From positions 96,685 through 160,684 of the forward strand of contig CAXTAK010000006.1 of assembly GCA_964242735.1 (NCBI GenBank): a stretch of 64,000 bases of DNA, written 5' to 3'. This stretch comes from CADCUY01 sp964242735 (GTDB lineage: Bacteria; Actinomycetota; Actinomycetes; Actinomycetales; Quadrisphaeraceae). Position 1 is the stretch's first letter, and every line of letters begins with the position of its first letter. Of this stretch, positions 34,741 through 41,989 are shown piece by piece. Under the pieces are notes generated by a model, which was not told the DNA's origin, ran no database searches, and saw only the letters and a program-made list of their open reading frames with translations. The position numbers and the translations under genes are program-made.

Positions 34741-34752
34741 TACCGTGGGTGC
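34741..34752 (+). promoter_or_regulatory. leaderless promoter -10 element
   Basis: TACCGT (34741-34746) with six bases before ATG 34753, identical in form to the element at 30046. Confidence 0.55.
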
Positions 34753-35412
34753 ATGACCACCACGACCGTCGCCGAGCAGGTGCACGACTTCAACACCGGC
34801 TTCACCACCCAGGTGGGACCCCGCCTCTCCGCCGTCTTCGCCCAGGAGCAGGACGACCTGCGCGCCGCTGGCCTGCCCGCCGGTGTGGTGCGCGCCGGCG
34901 ACCGGCTGGACGACGCCGACCTCCTCACGGCGGACGGGGAACCGACCTCGCTCCACTCCGTGCTCGGCGAGCGAGCCGCGGTGCTGGTGTTCTACCGCGG
35001 GGCGTGGTGCCCGTACTGCAACATCACCCTCAAGCACTACCAGGCCGAGCTGCTGCCCGCGCTGGTCGACCGCGGCGTCACGCTGGTCGCCGTCAGCCCG
35101 CAGACCCCCGAGGGCTCACGGGCCGCCGTCGAGGCCGGTGATCTCGGCTTCACGGTGGTGTCCGACACCGGCGCCGCCCTGATCACCCGCCTCGGGCTCG
35201 CCACCGAGCCGAGCCCGGAGGCCCGCGCCGCGCAGAGCGACCTCGGGTTCGACGTCGCGGACAGCAACGCGGGCGGCAGCGCGCTGCTGCCCTTCCCCAC
35301 GGTCCTCGTGGTGGACGCCGCACGCGTCGTGCGCCTCGCCGACGTGCGCGCTGACTACACGACGCGGACCGAGGTGGCCGAGGTGCTGGCAGCGGTCGAC
35401 GCCGCGCTCTGA
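34753..35412 (+). CDS. peroxiredoxin-like (AhpC/TSA) protein
   Basis: 219 residues with thioredoxin fold. The reactive motif is Gly-Ala-Trp-Cys86-Pro-Tyr-Cys89-Asn, a CxxC variant of the peroxiredoxin-like 2 subgroup, preceded by Leu-Val-Phe-Tyr-Arg. Conserved Val-Ala-Val-Ser-Pro-Gln-Thr-Pro-Glu and Pro-Phe-Pro-Thr-Val-Leu-Val segments follow. The protein would reduce peroxides with thioredoxin or mycoredoxin as partner in the cytosol. An N-terminal helical arm of about 45 residues precedes the fold. Single gene between strong terminators. Confidence 0.92.
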   Translation: MTTTTVAEQVHDFNTGFTTQVGPRLSAVFAQEQDDLRAAGLPAGVVRAGDRLDDADLLTADGEPTSLHSVLGERAAVLVFYRGAWCPYCNITLKHYQAELLPALVDRGVTLVAVSPQTPEGSRAAVEAGDLGFTVVSDTGAALITRLGLATEPSPEARAAQSDLGFDVADSNAGGSALLPFPTVLVVDAARVVRLADVRADYTTRTEVAEVLAAVDAAL

Positions 35413-35457
35413 GCCACCCGGACGACGGGCGTCCCCCGGCGTCCTCCGCCCGCCCGA

Positions 35458-35506
35458 TGCGCCCGGACCCCCGCACCGACGCTGGTCGGTGCGGGGGCCG
35501 GGCGCA
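35458..35506. terminator. bidirectional terminator hairpin
   Basis: Left arm 35458-35480 and right arm 35485-35506 pair over 22 bases with one bulged A and a GCTG loop. Lies between the convergent peroxiredoxin and SRPBCC genes. Confidence 0.75.
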
Positions 35507-35523
35507 CGCTCACGGGAGCCGGG

Positions 35524-36423
35524 TCAGAGGCCGGTGCCCGTCGTGCCACCGGTGCGGCGGGTGGTGTCGAGGGGGTCCACGTCCTCCAGGAGCACCTCGT
35601 CGCGGACCTCGGCGCCACTGGGGTCGGCCCCGTCGACGAAGGGGTCACGGGCGGTGGTCGTCACCGGGTCGATCGTCTCGTACTGGCTGCCCGCGGCGCC
35701 CGTGAGCGACGAGTCCGTGGTGGGGGACTCCGTGGTCACGTCCGTGGACGAGGTCGTCATCACCGGCGTCCCCGCGGTGGAGCCACCCGCGACCGTCGTG
35801 GTCGTGGGGGTCTCGTCGTCGTTGCCCCTCACCGCGTTCACCACGGCGGCGACGCCGGCCGCGGCGGCCACGGTGCCGAGGACCGCGGCGGTCTTGGTGA
35901 TCCCCGCCGAGCCGCTGTCACCTCGCGAGGCAGCGGCGTCGTCGACCCCCGGTGTGCCCGCGGCCGCGGCGTTGGAGACGGTGCCGCGCCACCCGTCGGT
36001 CTCGGTGCCGCGCTTCTCGATGTAGTCCTTGAACTTCTCCAGGTCGGCCTCGGCCCGGCGGCTGATGAGGTTCAGCGCGTCGGCGGCCTTCTCCACCACA
36101 CCCTCGGGCTCGTACTCCATCTCGAGGCGCACCGACGTCTCGTTCGCGCCCACGGGCGTGAAGTAGACGGCGCCGGCGTTGGTCGACCCGGTGGTGGCCG
36201 CCCACGACACCTTGGTGTCGGGGACCTGCTCGAGGATGCGCGCGTCCCACTCGCGCTTCACACCGCCGATCTCCATGACCCAGTGGGTCATGTCGTCGCC
36301 CTGCTGGGTGACCGACGAGATGCCGCCCATGAAGCGCGGGAACTCCTCGAACTGGGTCCACTGGTCGTACGCGGTGCGCACCGGCACCTGCACCTGGATC
36401 GTCTTCTCGACCTTGGTGGTCAT
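35524..36423 (-). CDS. SRPBCC family protein with membrane segment
   Basis: 299 residues from ATG 36423 with GAGGAGGAG upstream. Residues 1-145 form a START-like polyketide cyclase/dehydrase fold (opening Met-Thr-Thr-Lys-Val-Glu-Lys-Thr-Ile-Gln-Val, then Phe-Pro-Arg-Phe-Met-Gly). A hydrophobic stretch at about 185-205 could cross the membrane or form a hinge. The C-terminal 95 residues are Thr/Ser/Asp-rich and likely disordered. The family binds hydrophobic ligands; this membrane-linked form with an acidic tail is common in actinobacteria and uncharacterised. Confidence 0.85.
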   Translation of the reverse strand: MTTKVEKTIQVQVPVRTAYDQWTQFEEFPRFMGGISSVTQQGDDMTHWVMEIGGVKREWDARILEQVPDTKVSWAATTGSTNAGAVYFTPVGANETSVRLEMEYEPEGVVEKAADALNLISRRAEADLEKFKDYIEKRGTETDGWRGTVSNAAAAGTPGVDDAAASRGDSGSAGITKTAAVLGTVAAAAGVAAVVNAVRGNDDETPTTTTVAGGSTAGTPVMTTSSTDVTTESPTTDSSLTGAAGSQYETIDPVTTTARDPFVDGADPSGAEVRDEVLLEDVDPLDTTRRTGGTTGTGL

Positions 36424-36776
36424 CGGCTCCTCCTCGTCGGACTGGCGACTGGCGGTGGGGACCGCCACGGGAGGCCACCCCTCCCGGGAGCGATCGAACC
36501 GCACCCGACCCGCCAGCGCGAGGGGGCCCCCGCCGCGGCGCCACCAGCGCGCGAACGGGGCGATTCGACAGATCGCCGTCGCCCCGCCTACGGTCTGCCC
36601 ACCCGCGCGCCGGAGCCGATCGAGCTGCACCGGCCGGGGGAAGGGGCACCGCTCAACCGGAGCGGGCCCTGAGAACAGACCGTGGCCGTGTCGCCGCTGT
36701 GCGACCCCATCCCCCGCAGTCAGTCCTCCAGGCACATCGTGCAGGGGGCAGCGGGCCCTGCCCGAGAGGTTCCTCC
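36424..36776. other. divergent intergenic region, SRPBCC / rpf
   Basis: 353 bases. It must contain the promoters of both genes, but I see no riboswitch like that at 38468-38632 and no clear -10 pair. The GAGAGGT ribosome site of the Rpf gene is at its right end. Confidence 0.5.
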
Positions 36777-37576
36777 ATGTCACCTGCACGTCATGTCGTC
36801 CGCCCGTCCACCGTCCCGGCGCCCCGCGGGCGCACCCGCCGGGCCGTGGCCCTGGGCGCCCTCGCAGCGCTGATCGCCGTCCCCACCGCGGGCGCCGGGG
36901 CGGCCAGCGCCGCCACCGGGGCCACCTGGGACGCCCTGGCCGGCTGCGAGAGCGGCGGGAACTGGTCGATCAACACCGGCAACGGCTACTACGGGGGCCT
37001 GCAGTTCAGCTCGCCCACGTGGGCCGGGTACGGCGGCACCGCCTACGCCGCCCGCGCCGACCTCGCCTCGCGCTCCCAGCAGATCGCGATCGCGGAGAAG
37101 ACCCTGGCCGGCCAGGGCTGGGGCGCGTGGCCGGCGTGCTCGCGCAAGCTCGGCCTGACCGCGGCCGACAAGGCCGGGTCGGCCGGCGCCGTCACCCCCG
37201 CACCGGCACCGGCAGCGGCAGCGGCGCCGGCGCGGGAGGCGGCGCCGTCGCGCTCCGCGGCGCGCACCACCGGCCGCTCGTACACNNNNNNNNNNNNNNN
37301 NNNNNNNNNNNNNNNNNNNNNNNNNNNNNNNNNNNNNNNNNNNNNNNNNNNNNNNNNNNNNNNNNNNNNNNNNNNNNNNNNNNNNCGCGGGAGGCGGCGC
37401 CGTCGCGCTCCGCGGCGCGCACCACCGGCCGCTCGTACACCGTCGTCCGCGGGGACACCCTGAGCAAGATCGGTCGGGCGACGGGCACGTCGTGGCGCAG
37501 CATCTACGACGCCAACCGGGGCGTCATCGGCGGTGACCCGAACGTCCTGCGGGTGGGCCAGGTCCTCTCGATCTGA
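36777..37576 (+). CDS. resuscitation-promoting factor-like transglycosylase with LysM domain (split by a false gap)
   Basis: Starts ATG 36777 after GAGAGGT. Signal peptide (about 1-42), then a lysozyme-like Rpf domain: Thr-Trp-Asp-Ala-Leu-Ala-Gly-Cys-Glu-Ser-Gly-Gly-Asn-Trp, where Glu is the catalytic residue, and Tyr-Gly-Gly-Leu-Gln-Phe. A Pro/Ala linker leads to a C-terminal LysM (Tyr-Thr-Val-Val-Arg-Gly-Asp-Thr-Leu through Val-Leu-Arg-Val-Gly-Gln). A 100-N run inside is flanked by an identical 55-base sequence; removing the N and one copy gives an uninterrupted 214-residue protein. As printed, the frame is broken. The secreted enzyme cleaves peptidoglycan and in relatives promotes exit from dormancy. 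Confidence 0.88.
37231..37440. repeat. 55-bp duplicate flanking a 100-N gap (probable unmerged overlap)
   Basis: 37231-37285 and 37386-37440 are identical over 55 bases with the N run 37286-37385 between them. Length 55 is a common assembler k-mer value, and merging restores the Rpf-LysM frame. Confidence 0.9.
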
Positions 37577-37591
37577 CCCGCGGCCCGCACC

Positions 37592-37641
37592 GGAGGGGGC
37601 GAGGCCCCGTTGCACCCGTGCGGCGGAGCCTCGCCCCCTCC
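37592..37641 (+). terminator. terminator after rpf
   Basis: Perfect 14-bp stem, 37592-37605 with 37628-37641, loop of 22 bases that can form its own small stem. Starts 16 bases after the Rpf-LysM stop. Confidence 0.7.
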
Positions 37642-37739
37642 CGGTCGCCGTCGATCGCCGCCGCGCCCACACTGGCGCCGGGGTGCGGCCAGCGCCCCGG
37701 GGTGCACGCACCCCCAGGACCACCAGGACGGAGCTCCCC

Positions 37740-37898
37740 ATGGCAGACGTGGACGGCATCAAGGTCAACGCCACCGAGAAGATCAGCGACACGGGCATCG
37801 ACAAGGCGGGCGACGCGGTCGACGCCAAGACCGGTGGGAAGTTCGACGACAAGATCGACATGGGGCAGAAGCTCGCCGACGGCAAGATCGGCAGCTGA
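37740..37898 (+). CDS. small antitoxin-like protein (Rv0909/MT0933 family)
   Basis: 52 residues from ATG 37740 with GGAG upstream. The core Asp-Lys-Ala-Gly-Asp-Ala-Val-Asp-Ala-Lys-Thr-Gly-Gly-Lys followed by Asp-Lys-Ile-Asp is the MT0933/Rv0909-like antitoxin signature. In Mycobacterium tuberculosis the partner is a separate toxin; no toxin gene is adjacent here, so this may be a solitary family member with another role. Highly charged and soluble. It sits between two peptidoglycan hydrolase genes with terminators on both sides, so it has its own promoter. Confidence 0.78.
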   Translation: MADVDGIKVNATEKISDTGIDKAGDAVDAKTGGKFDDKIDMGQKLADGKIGS

Positions 37899-37932
37899 GC
37901 ACCACCAGAGCCGCAGCACCACCAGGACGTGC

Positions 37933-37972
37933 CAGCGGGCCGGTGCCGGGGATCCCCGGCACCGGCCCGCTG
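37933..37972. terminator. 40-bp perfect palindrome, bidirectional terminator
   Basis: Twenty bases on each side of the centre (37952/37953) are exactly complementary with no loop. It separates the convergent antitoxin and NlpC/P60 genes. Confidence 0.75.
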
Positions 37973-37978
37973 CCGTGA

Positions 37979-38461
37979 TCAGACCACGTTGCCGTAGACG
38001 ACGCTGCTGGTCCAGATCGAGCGGTGCTTGACCGTGCCGCCGGAGCGCCCGGCGTCGTAGATCCTGCCGTCGCCGGCGTAGATGCCGACGTGGTAGGCCC
38101 GACCGCCGCTGACGAAGAACACGAGGTCCCCGGGGGTCGCCTCACCAGCGGAGATGCGCGCCGTGGCGCCCATCTGGGAGTGGGCGGTGCGCGGCACGCT
38201 GATGCCGTGCTGGGCCAGGACGTACTGGGTGAACCCGGAGCAGTCGAAACCGCCCGGGGTGGTGCCGCCGTAGACGTAGGGGGTGCCCACGAGCGAGGAG
38301 GCCGTGGAGATGACCCCGCTGGCGGTGGACGACGCGGCCGCCGCGGTCGGCGCGGTCTGCACGGGCAGACCGGTGCCGGCCAGCAGCCCACCGCTGAGGG
38401 CGAGCGCGACGCCGGCACGGGCGAAGGTCCTTCGGGCATGGCGGAGCGAGGTGTGCGACAT
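37979..38461 (-). CDS. NlpC/P60 family peptidoglycan endopeptidase
   Basis: 160 residues from ATG 38461. Signal peptide about 1-42 (Arg-rich start, hydrophobic core, Ala-Ala-Ala-Ala). The rest is one NlpC/P60 domain: Cys74 in Phe-Asp-Cys-Ser-Gly-Phe, His124 in Tyr-His-Val-Gly-Ile-Tyr, preceded by Gly-Thr-Pro-Tyr-Val-Tyr-Gly-Gly. It would cut D-Glu-mDAP-type peptide bonds in the wall. No coiled-coil or wall-binding region precedes the domain, so it is a minimal form. Its long leader carries a c-di-AMP riboswitch, so expression should respond to this nucleotide. Confidence 0.93.
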   Translation of the reverse strand: MSHTSLRHARRTFARAGVALALSGGLLAGTGLPVQTAPTAAAASSTASGVISTASSLVGTPYVYGGTTPGGFDCSGFTQYVLAQHGISVPRTAHSQMGATARISAGEATPGDLVFFVSGGRAYHVGIYAGDGRIYDAGRSGGTVKHRSIWTSSVVYGNVV

Positions 38462-38467
38462 GGTGAC

Positions 38468-38632
38468 CTCTCCGACGCCTGCGGGGTTAGCTGTCGGGTT
38501 CGGGTGGAAAAGTCACCCGGCTCTGCTGCGAGCTTCACCCCGAGGACGCGCGCTGGGCGCGTCCGGACGTGGGTCCCCCGTCCTCTGCCGCTTGGGTAGC
38601 GGGTTCCTCCCGGCGTGGCAGAGGCTCGGCGT
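38468..38632 (-). promoter_or_regulatory. ydaO/kimA-type c-di-AMP riboswitch
   Basis: On the minus strand the leader contains the conserved blocks of this class in order: a 5' Gly-rich start with GCCGAG, GGGGGACCCACG (38568-38579 on the plus strand, complement), GGGGTGAAGCT (38531-38541), then CCCGAACCCGACAGCTAACC (within 38482-38506) and a final GGCGTCGGAG that can pair back to the 5' end. In relatives the element lies ahead of wall hydrolase and rpf genes and usually turns expression down when c-di-AMP is high. It ends seven bases before the start codon, overlapping the GAGAGG ribosome site. Confidence 0.88.
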
Positions 38633-38670
38633 TCACCGGGGGGCTCCTGGTCCTCCAGGAGCAACGGCAG

Positions 38671-38716
38671 AGTATCTGTCTGTGACGATTTGCGGCACTT
38701 GAGTGGGACATGTCAC
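38671..38716 (-). promoter_or_regulatory. promoter region of NlpC/P60 gene with possible CRP-type site
   Basis: On the minus strand GATACT (complement of 38671-38676) is a -10 candidate upstream of the riboswitch. About 27-40 bases further upstream, 38703-38716 reads GTGGGACATGTCAC, a GTG-N8-CAC arrangement like CRP/GlxR sites. Position suits activation. Tentative. Confidence 0.3.
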
Positions 38717-38799
38717 GTTTGGCTGGTCAGGACCCCGCGATGGGGGTTCGTGTGGTGGCGACCCGGCCCGCGGTGTGCCCACCCCCTCGGGTCGCCCGA

Positions 38800-41193
38800 T
38801 CACACCGGTCGGGCGAGGAGCAGCTCGAAGACCGCCGTCTCCAGGGGCCGGCCGAGGTCCAGGGCCTGCAGCTGCGCCAGGCGCGTCGCCAGCGGAGCCC
38901 CGCTGGTGGCCACCGCGTGCACCCGCGTCTTGGTGGCGTACGCGATCTGCGCGCGGTGCAGCAGCGCGAACAGCCGCTCGTCGACGTCGTTGGGCGCCAG
39001 CGCGGGAGCCGGCCCGAGATGCACCCGCACTGCGGCGGCGACCGGCACGTCGTCGACCCGCACGGTGGTGCGCCGCCCGGCGCTCAGCACCTCCCCGGCG
39101 GCGGGCACGCCGTCCACCAGCACCTCAGCGTCGCCGCCGCCCGCGTGGGCGATGAAGGTCAGCACCCAGCTGCGCCGCGCCGGCACGCATCGGGTGGCGC
39201 CGGTGACCGGGCCCACGGCGAGCACTCCGCTGGCCTGGTCGAAGGTGATCGGGGTCGACGCCCAGCGCTGGGGGTCCTGCCCGCTCCCGGTCCCGTCGTC
39301 CTCGACCAGGGTCAGGGCCCCGTCGGCGCCGACGACCACGACCACCTCCAGCGCCACGGGGTTGACCGGGTCGTTGCCGGGCACGGGCGCGGCGTCCAGC
39401 GGCAGCACCGCCCCGGCGGAGGCGAGCACCGGCACCGCGTCGAGCGGGCGGTGCATCACCACCTCGCGCCCACCGTCGTACACGAGCCCGCTGAGCACGT
39501 CGACCCACGTGCCCTCCGGGAGCCACGCGGTCACCGATCCCATGACCAGGGTCGGGTCCAGGGGGGTGGTGATCGGCGCGACGACCAGCTGGCTGCCGAA
39601 CGCGTACTGCGTGCGCGCGGCGTACGCCTGCGGCGCCTGCGGGTGGTCGTGGTGCATCGGCGTCACCAGCGGCACGCCGTCGTGGCTGGCCCGGTGGTTC
39701 ATCGTGTGCAGGTACGGCACGAGGCGGTGGCGCAGGCGCAGCGCCGCCGTCATCGCCGCCCGCGCCGGAGCCCCGTAGTTCGACGGCTCCTTGCCGTTGA
39801 AGGGGTCGTCGGAGGAGTGCAGCCGGCAGATCGGGGAGAGCACCCCCTGCTGCACCCAGCGGGCGGCCAGGTCGTCGTCCTTGGCGCCGCCGAGGTGCCC
39901 GCCGATGTCGTGGCTCCACCACCCGTACCCGATGTTCGCCGCGCTGGCGGTGAACTCCGCCTGGAAGTGCAGGGAGGCCCACGTCGCGACGGTGTCCCCG
40001 GAGAAGCCCACCGGGTAGCGGTGGCTGCCCGGGCCCGCGTAGCGGGAGAAGGTCATCGGCCGGCGACCCTCCCGGGCGCTGTCGAGGAAGGAGAAGTGGT
40101 TGAGCACCCACAGGGGGTCGATGCCGGGGACGGCGCTGTGCTCGCCCTGCTGCCAGTCGAGCCACCAGAAGTCGACCCCGTCGTCCTCCAGGGGGCGGTG
40201 GACCACGTCGAACCAGGCGCGCAGGAAGACGGGGTCGGTGGCGTCGAAGGCGATGGGGCGCTCGCTGGCGGGATCCACGCCCACCGCGCGCGCCATCGCG
40301 GGGTAGGAGTCCTCGAAGGCGCGGACCCCGTCGGCGGGGTGGTCGTTGAGCGTCACCCGCAGGCCCCGCTCGTGCAGGCCGCGCAGGAACGCCGGCGGGT
40401 CGGGGAAGAGGTCGCGGTTCCAGGTGTACCCCGTCCACCCGCTGCCGAAGCGGGGGTCGACGTCGGTCACGTGCCAGTCCATGTCGAGCACCGCGACGGA
40501 GAAGGGCAGGCCCTCGGCGGCGAAGTGGTCGAGCAGCGCGGTGTACTCGCCCTCGGTGTAGCGGTGGTACCGGCTCCACCAGTTGCCCAGCGCCCACCGC
40601 GGCAGCACCGGTTGCCGCCCCGACACCGCGTACAGGTCGCGCAGCGCCGCGCGGTGGTCGAGGCCGTGGGCGAAGACGTAGAGGTCGCGCCGCGACCCGT
40701 CGCGGGGGGCGACCCAGCCCTCCGCGTCCAGGACCGGGGACGCGGAGTCGTCGAGGACGGCGTACCCGTCGCGGGAGACCACGCTCGGCTCCAGCGGCAC
40801 TGCGCCGTCGGCCTCGTCGAGGGTGCGAGCGGTGCCGCCGAGGCGACCGGGGCCGGCGTCCAGCCCGTGGCGCCACACGCTGTGCCAGGAGGTCACACCC
40901 CCGCGGACGGCCACGCTCAGCCCCGACGCGGTGAACGGACCGCGGTCGTAGACCAGGTGCAGCCGGTCGGTGACGACCTCCACGCGCTGCTCGGTCTCGA
41001 CGACCTCGAAGCGCGGGAGCGGCAGATCGCGGTGCAGGGCGAAGGCCGACGCCCGGTCCTCGAAGATCCCGTCGTCGGCGTGCTCGAGGCGCAGGAGGCC
41101 GTCGGTGAGCACGGTGATGCGGTACCGGGGGCCGCTCAGGACCGCCCGGGGGTCGGCGAGGGGGTGGGTGGGCATGCGGTAGCGGTCGTCCAC
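38800..41193 (-). CDS. glycoside hydrolase family 31 protein (alpha-glucosidase/xylosidase type)
   Basis: 797 residues from GTG 41193 (TAGGAA six bases upstream supports this start; ATG 41175 is an alternative). An N-terminal beta-sandwich (about 1-220) precedes the TIM barrel with Trp-Trp-Leu-Asp-Trp-Gln-Gln-Gly-Glu (nucleophile Asp, about residue 350), Arg-Tyr-Ala-Gly-Pro-Gly-Ser-His and Gly-Phe-Ser-Gly-Asp-Thr with the acid/base Asp about 65 residues later. A C-terminal beta domain follows. Retaining enzyme on alpha-glucosidic or xylosidic bonds. No signal peptide, so it acts on imported oligosaccharides. The Asp-Trp-Gln-Gln nucleophile context is unlike classical alpha-glucosidases, so specificity is open. 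Confidence 0.92.
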   Translation of the reverse strand: MDDRYRMPTHPLADPRAVLSGPRYRITVLTDGLLRLEHADDGIFEDRASAFALHRDLPLPRFEVVETEQRVEVVTDRLHLVYDRGPFTASGLSVAVRGGVTSWHSVWRHGLDAGPGRLGGTARTLDEADGAVPLEPSVVSRDGYAVLDDSASPVLDAEGWVAPRDGSRRDLYVFAHGLDHRAALRDLYAVSGRQPVLPRWALGNWWSRYHRYTEGEYTALLDHFAAEGLPFSVAVLDMDWHVTDVDPRFGSGWTGYTWNRDLFPDPPAFLRGLHERGLRVTLNDHPADGVRAFEDSYPAMARAVGVDPASERPIAFDATDPVFLRAWFDVVHRPLEDDGVDFWWLDWQQGEHSAVPGIDPLWVLNHFSFLDSAREGRRPMTFSRYAGPGSHRYPVGFSGDTVATWASLHFQAEFTASAANIGYGWWSHDIGGHLGGAKDDDLAARWVQQGVLSPICRLHSSDDPFNGKEPSNYGAPARAAMTAALRLRHRLVPYLHTMNHRASHDGVPLVTPMHHDHPQAPQAYAARTQYAFGSQLVVAPITTPLDPTLVMGSVTAWLPEGTWVDVLSGLVYDGGREVVMHRPLDAVPVLASAGAVLPLDAAPVPGNDPVNPVALEVVVVVGADGALTLVEDDGTGSGQDPQRWASTPITFDQASGVLAVGPVTGATRCVPARRSWVLTFIAHAGGGDAEVLVDGVPAAGEVLSAGRRTTVRVDDVPVAAAVRVHLGPAPALAPNDVDERLFALLHRAQIAYATKTRVHAVATSGAPLATRLAQLQALDLGRPLETAVFELLLARPV

Positions 41194-41231
41194 CTCCCGT
41201 TCCTACCCCTGCGGGCCGGTCCCACCGCAGC

Positions 41232-41954
41232 TCAGGCGCGCACCAGGTCGAGGACCACGGCGCCGGACAGCAGCGGCAGCCGCTCGAGGCGGCGCTCGAG
41301 GCGGGCGGCCCATCCCGGCACCGCGGGCACGGTGCTGGGGAAGGTGAAGAGCCGCTCGCGCCCCGCCAGGCGCCACCCGGCGCGCTCGGCGCGCCGCAGG
41401 AAGTCGCGGGTGGGGAAGGTGCGCTCACCGGGGGTCAGCGCGTGGTAGGCCAGCACGTAGGGGTGCAGGCGGTTGGGCTCCATCGCCCGCCACCGCGCGC
41501 CCGGGGCGGCGACCCGGAGCACCTCCCCCACGACGCGGTCGAGGTCGGTGACGTGGTGCAGGGCGTCGACGCTGATCACCAGGTCGACCGATCCAGACCC
41601 CACCGCCGCCGGCAGGGACTCCCCCACCCCGACCTCGAACCGCACGTTGCCCAGCCCGTCCGCGCGGGCCGAGGCGTTCGCGAAGTCCACGTAGTTCGCC
41701 AGCGGCTCCACGCCGACGAAGGTGCGGTCGGGGCGCTGCGCCGCCAGGTGGCGCAGCAGGGTGCCGGTGCCGGAGCCGAGCTCCAGGACCAGCCCGGGGG
41801 TCGCGTCGACGACGCGGGTGTAGAACTCGGTGCGCCTGCGCGCCATGTGACCCTCGGCGCGCAGGTCGTCGTAGGTCTCCGGGGTGTCGTCGAAGCTCGC
41901 GTTGTACGGCCCCCGCTCGTCCGCGCGCTCCGGTCCGGACTGGCTCGACTGCAT
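41232..41954 (-). CDS. class I SAM-dependent methyltransferase
   Basis: 240 residues from ATG 41954. Motif I Val-Leu-Glu-Leu-Gly-Ser-Gly-Thr-Gly (about 56-64), the acidic Val-Gly-Val-Glu strand, and Leu-Val-Ile-Ser-Val-Asp-Ala-Leu-His-His (motif IV) are clear. Tyr-Asn-Ala-Ser-Phe near the N-terminus and the Arg-Arg-Ala-Glu-Arg-Ala-Gly-Trp segment near 190 place it with ubiquinone/sterol-like C-methyltransferases of wide substrate range. TAGGGT lies six bases before the start. Separated by 38 bases from the GH31 gene on the same strand. Confidence 0.87.
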   Translation of the reverse strand: MQSSQSGPERADERGPYNASFDDTPETYDDLRAEGHMARRRTEFYTRVVDATPGLVLELGSGTGTLLRHLAAQRPDRTFVGVEPLANYVDFANASARADGLGNVRFEVGVGESLPAAVGSGSVDLVISVDALHHVTDLDRVVGEVLRVAAPGARWRAMEPNRLHPYVLAYHALTPGERTFPTRDFLRRAERAGWRLAGRERLFTFPSTVPAVPGWAARLERRLERLPLLSGAVVLDLVRA

Positions 41955-41960
41955 GCGTCG

Positions 41961-41966
41961 ACCCTA
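41961..41966 (-). promoter_or_regulatory. leaderless -10 box for the methyltransferase
   Basis: TAGGGT on the minus strand, six bases before the ATG at 41954. Confidence 0.55.
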
Positions 41967-41989
41967 GAGCTGCCCTGACGACCCGCCCC

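Noticed and set aside
36424..36776. Second ydaO riboswitch ahead of the Rpf gene
   Set aside because: The conserved GGGGACC and CCGACAGCTAACC blocks are absent.
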